Of a stretch of DNA of 7,294 bases, positions 6,166 to 7,294 are shown piece after piece (within the stretch, counting starts at the first letter, position 1; each line of letters opens with the position of its first letter). The stretch spans positions 1-7,294 of the forward strand of contig JAOZKS010000132.1 of the NCBI GenBank assembly GCA_029935255.1. Direction: 5' to 3'. The notes beneath the pieces were generated by a model. It made no database searches. It saw only the letters and a program-made list of their open reading frames with translations, and was not told the DNA's origin. Source of the stretch: Pontiella sp. (GTDB lineage Bacteria > Verrucomicrobiota > Kiritimatiellia > Kiritimatiellales > Pontiellaceae). The translations under genes were made by a program, and so were the position numbers.

Positions 6166-7053
6166 CTACCCCTCTTCATCTTCATCTTCATCGCGACCGC
6201 CCGCTTCCTCAAACGGGGTAGGCGGCTTGATCGTATCTTCGCGATCATCGAGATCATCATCGGGCCAGACCGTATTTTCCTTGGTGGGCTCGACCCACAC
6301 ATATTCCTCGGAAAGATCTTTGGGTAGTCGCAACTCTCGAACTGTAGTTTGCCCACTCAACGTCGTTATGCTGGCGCGGAAGATTATACCCACCATCTGA
6401 CTCCTGATATTACGACCGTCTCCCTCTAGATAGAGCATCTTAGTATGACCCTCTATGGCCTTTCGACGTAAAACAATGCAGTTGGACTTAAATTTTTTAT
6501 TCAGCCCATCCGGTACAATGGCAAATGTGCGGATCGACGGTCGGACAACGAGGTCGGTGACTTTTTCTTCGATGGCATGATCGATGCGCTCCTGCTCATA
6601 GTAGATGCAATATTTAAACTCGATATTTTCCAGGTCATACCCGGTTTGGTTATCAAATTTAATCTCGTAGTTCATGCGGTTGAAGTCGGTCGTGTAGGTC
6701 TTGGTCGGCTCCCGCTTTCCGGGACGTCGGAACCATGAAATCTTCGTCCACTTCTTGTCCGACTGAGCATCATTCAGATAGAGCCTGAATTTCTCGTTCC
6801 GGGAAAAAAGGCGTACCGCATCCCAGTCGCGGATATACATAAAGTCTTCGTCAAGGAAGGAGTTCGCCTTGGTCTGAATGGTCTTGCCCCGATCCGTCTT
6901 GATTTTGACGACATCGGTACCCACGTTGTAATCCTGAATTTCGCCATAGATGGCCGCGCCATCCTTTGCGGTGAATTCACGAACTTCGCCAGATGCCCGT
7001 TCCGCCATCATAGCTACGGACAATAGGCTGTAAAACCAAACCAAACGCTTCAT
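6166..7053 (-). CDS. Secreted protein with SHD1-like domain and acidic tail
   Basis: This 295-residue protein has an N-terminal signal peptide (Lys/Arg at 2-3, hydrophobic 4-16, likely cleavage near ASG at 20-22). Residues about 24-77 resemble the SHD1 domain (SLA1 homology domain 1), common in PVC bacteria: REFTAKDGAAIYGEI, a strand with DVVKIKTDRGKTI, and the closing FLDEDFMYIRDW. The middle (about 100-250) is probably beta-rich and not recognised. Its phrase YEIKFDNQTGYDLENIEFKY suggests an immunoglobulin-like module. The C-terminus is strongly acidic (DDDLDD at 265-270 and EDEDEE near the end) and includes a hexanucleotide repeat. I chose the ATG at 7051-7053 because it gives a good signal peptide and has GAGGGG nine bases upstream (7063-7068). 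A frame extending to 7200 adds 49 residues without protein character and runs through two hairpins. A specific function cannot be given; a peptidoglycan or envelope role is only a guess. Confidence 0.8.
   Translation of the reverse strand: MKRLVWFYSLLSVAMMAERASGEVREFTAKDGAAIYGEIQDYNVGTDVVKIKTDRGKTIQTKANSFLDEDFMYIRDWDAVRLFSRNEKFRLYLNDAQSDKKWTKISWFRRPGKREPTKTYTTDFNRMNYEIKFDNQTGYDLENIEFKYCIYYEQERIDHAIEEKVTDLVVRPSIRTFAIVPDGLNKKFKSNCIVLRRKAIEGHTKMLYLEGDGRNIRSQMVGIIFRASITTLSGQTTVRELRLPKDLSEEYVWVEPTKENTVWPDDDLDDREDTIKPPTPFEEAGGRDEDEDEEG
6174..6191. repeat. Three perfect tandem copies of a hexanucleotide (CTTCAT)
   Basis: CTTCAT occurs three times in a row at 6174, 6180 and 6186. On the minus strand it encodes alternating Asp and Glu in the acidic tail. 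Copy-number change would keep the frame and add or remove two acidic residues. It may simply reflect codon choice for an Asp-Glu run. Confidence 0.7.
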
Positions 7054-7131
7054 GTGACTCGACCCCTCGTTAAACGATTCGATTGCAGGAAGTCCCCATA
7101 TGTGCCAGAAAACCGCGCCGTTGTCGCTCAT

Positions 7132-7155
7132 TTTCTCAGGTATTCCACCTGAAAA
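7132..7155. repeat. Inverted repeat TCAGGT-ATTCC-ACCTGA
   Basis: TCAGGT (7136-7141) and ACCTGA (7147-7152) form a 6-bp stem with a five-base loop. It can be lengthened by three A-T pairs (7132-7134 with 7153-7155) if C7135 bulges. It lies upstream of the SHD1-like gene and downstream of tRNA-Glu on the same strand, so it may belong to tRNA transcript ending or to an operator. Confidence 0.5.
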
Positions 7156-7156
7156 C

Positions 7157-7177
7157 TTCCATATCCGCGATATGGAA
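7157..7177. repeat. Perfect 9-bp palindrome TTCCATATC-CGC-GATATGGAA
   Basis: The arms 7157-7165 and 7169-7177 are exact reverse complements around a three-base centre, one base from the preceding hairpin. On the minus strand it is followed by GTTTTC, so it could act as a weak terminator for the tRNA transcript. Its form also suits a dimeric regulator site about 100 bp upstream of the SHD1-like start codon. Confidence 0.6.
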
Positions 7178-7239
7178 CCCCATTGAGGGTGCATCGGCAC
7201 AAAATTTTCTAAACAAGAAACGGAGGGAGAGGGAAAAGG

Positions 7240-7294
7240 TGGCGACCCCTACGGGGTTCGAACCCGTGTTGCCAGGATGAAAACCTGGAGTCCT
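7240..7294 (-). tRNA. tRNA-Glu (anticodon TTC), 3' part, 5' end outside window
   Basis: Reading the minus strand, the window starts within the D-arm (AGGACT). The anticodon arm follows, CCAGG-TTTTCAT-CCTGG (7288-7272), with anticodon TTC at 7281-7279. The T-arm is ACGGG-TTCGAAC-CCCGT (7267-7251). Then come the acceptor strand AGGGGTC (7250-7244), discriminator G and an encoded CCA (7242-7240). The AGGAC before the anticodon stem and the AGGGG acceptor strand fit bacterial tRNA-Glu. About 20 bases of the 5' end are missing, so the acceptor pairing cannot be checked. Confidence 0.95.

Noticed and set aside
7090..7115. Possible sigma-54 promoter (TGGCAC on the minus strand) upstream of the SHD1-like gene
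   Set aside because: The GC element is not at the required distance from the GG element.
7054..7200. N-terminal extension of the SHD1-like protein by 49 residues
   Set aside because: It would bury a clear signal peptide inside the protein and runs through two inverted repeats.
7083..7280. Plus-strand 65-residue open frame ending in TGFEPVLPG
   Set aside because: The end is the antisense reading of the tRNA-Glu T-arm, a well-known false protein signature.

Overview
The window looks like chromosomal DNA of a Gram-negative bacterium: it carries an outer-membrane secretin, a TonB-like membrane-anchored protein and a protein with an SHD1-like domain. The SHD1-like domain and the overall gene style suggest the PVC group (Verrucomicrobiota or Kiritimatiellota). 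That placement is inference from gene content; no taxonomic marker gene is complete here. Every gene except one reads on the minus strand.

Layout from left to right. Positions 1-1274 (minus) hold the N-terminal 424 residues of a secretin (PilQ/GspD type) that runs off the left edge. Positions 1275-1646 are non-coding. Positions 1647-3676 (minus) are a two-gene operon: a soluble NarL-type histidine kinase that starts at TTG, followed 2 bp later by its LuxR/NarL-type response regulator. Positions 3677-3885 are a divergent intergenic region with a 10-bp inverted repeat spaced 69 bp apart, bracketing a possible kinase promoter. Positions 3886-4350 (plus) encode a thioredoxin-fold [2Fe-2S] ferredoxin. 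Positions 4353-4760 (minus, convergent) encode a small VOC/glyoxalase-fold protein. A strong intrinsic terminator at 4811-4843 closes the next unit. Positions 4862-6067 (minus) encode a TonB-like anchored protein with a degenerate von Willebrand A-like domain. Positions 6166-7053 (minus) encode a secreted protein with an SHD1-like domain. Two hairpins lie at 7132-7177, and a partial tRNA-Glu(TTC) occupies 7240-7294.

The most striking feature is inside the ferredoxin gene. A 166-bp palindromic element, with short terminal inverted repeats and a TA on each side, sits between the first and second cluster cysteines. With one TA copy it adds exactly 168 bp (56 codons) without a stop or a frameshift. 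Removing it on paper restores a 98-residue ferredoxin with the expected cysteine spacing. This appears to be a MITE-like palindromic element inserted in frame, comparable in principle to the Rickettsia palindromic elements found inside open genes. Whether the 56 residues are tolerated, removed, or have inactivated the protein cannot be told from sequence.

Functional links between neighbours are weak. The kinase and regulator clearly work together. The secretin downstream of them could be a target, but nothing in the sequence proves this. The TonB-like protein and the SHD1-like protein are probably both envelope proteins, but a 98-bp gap with a hairpin separates them.
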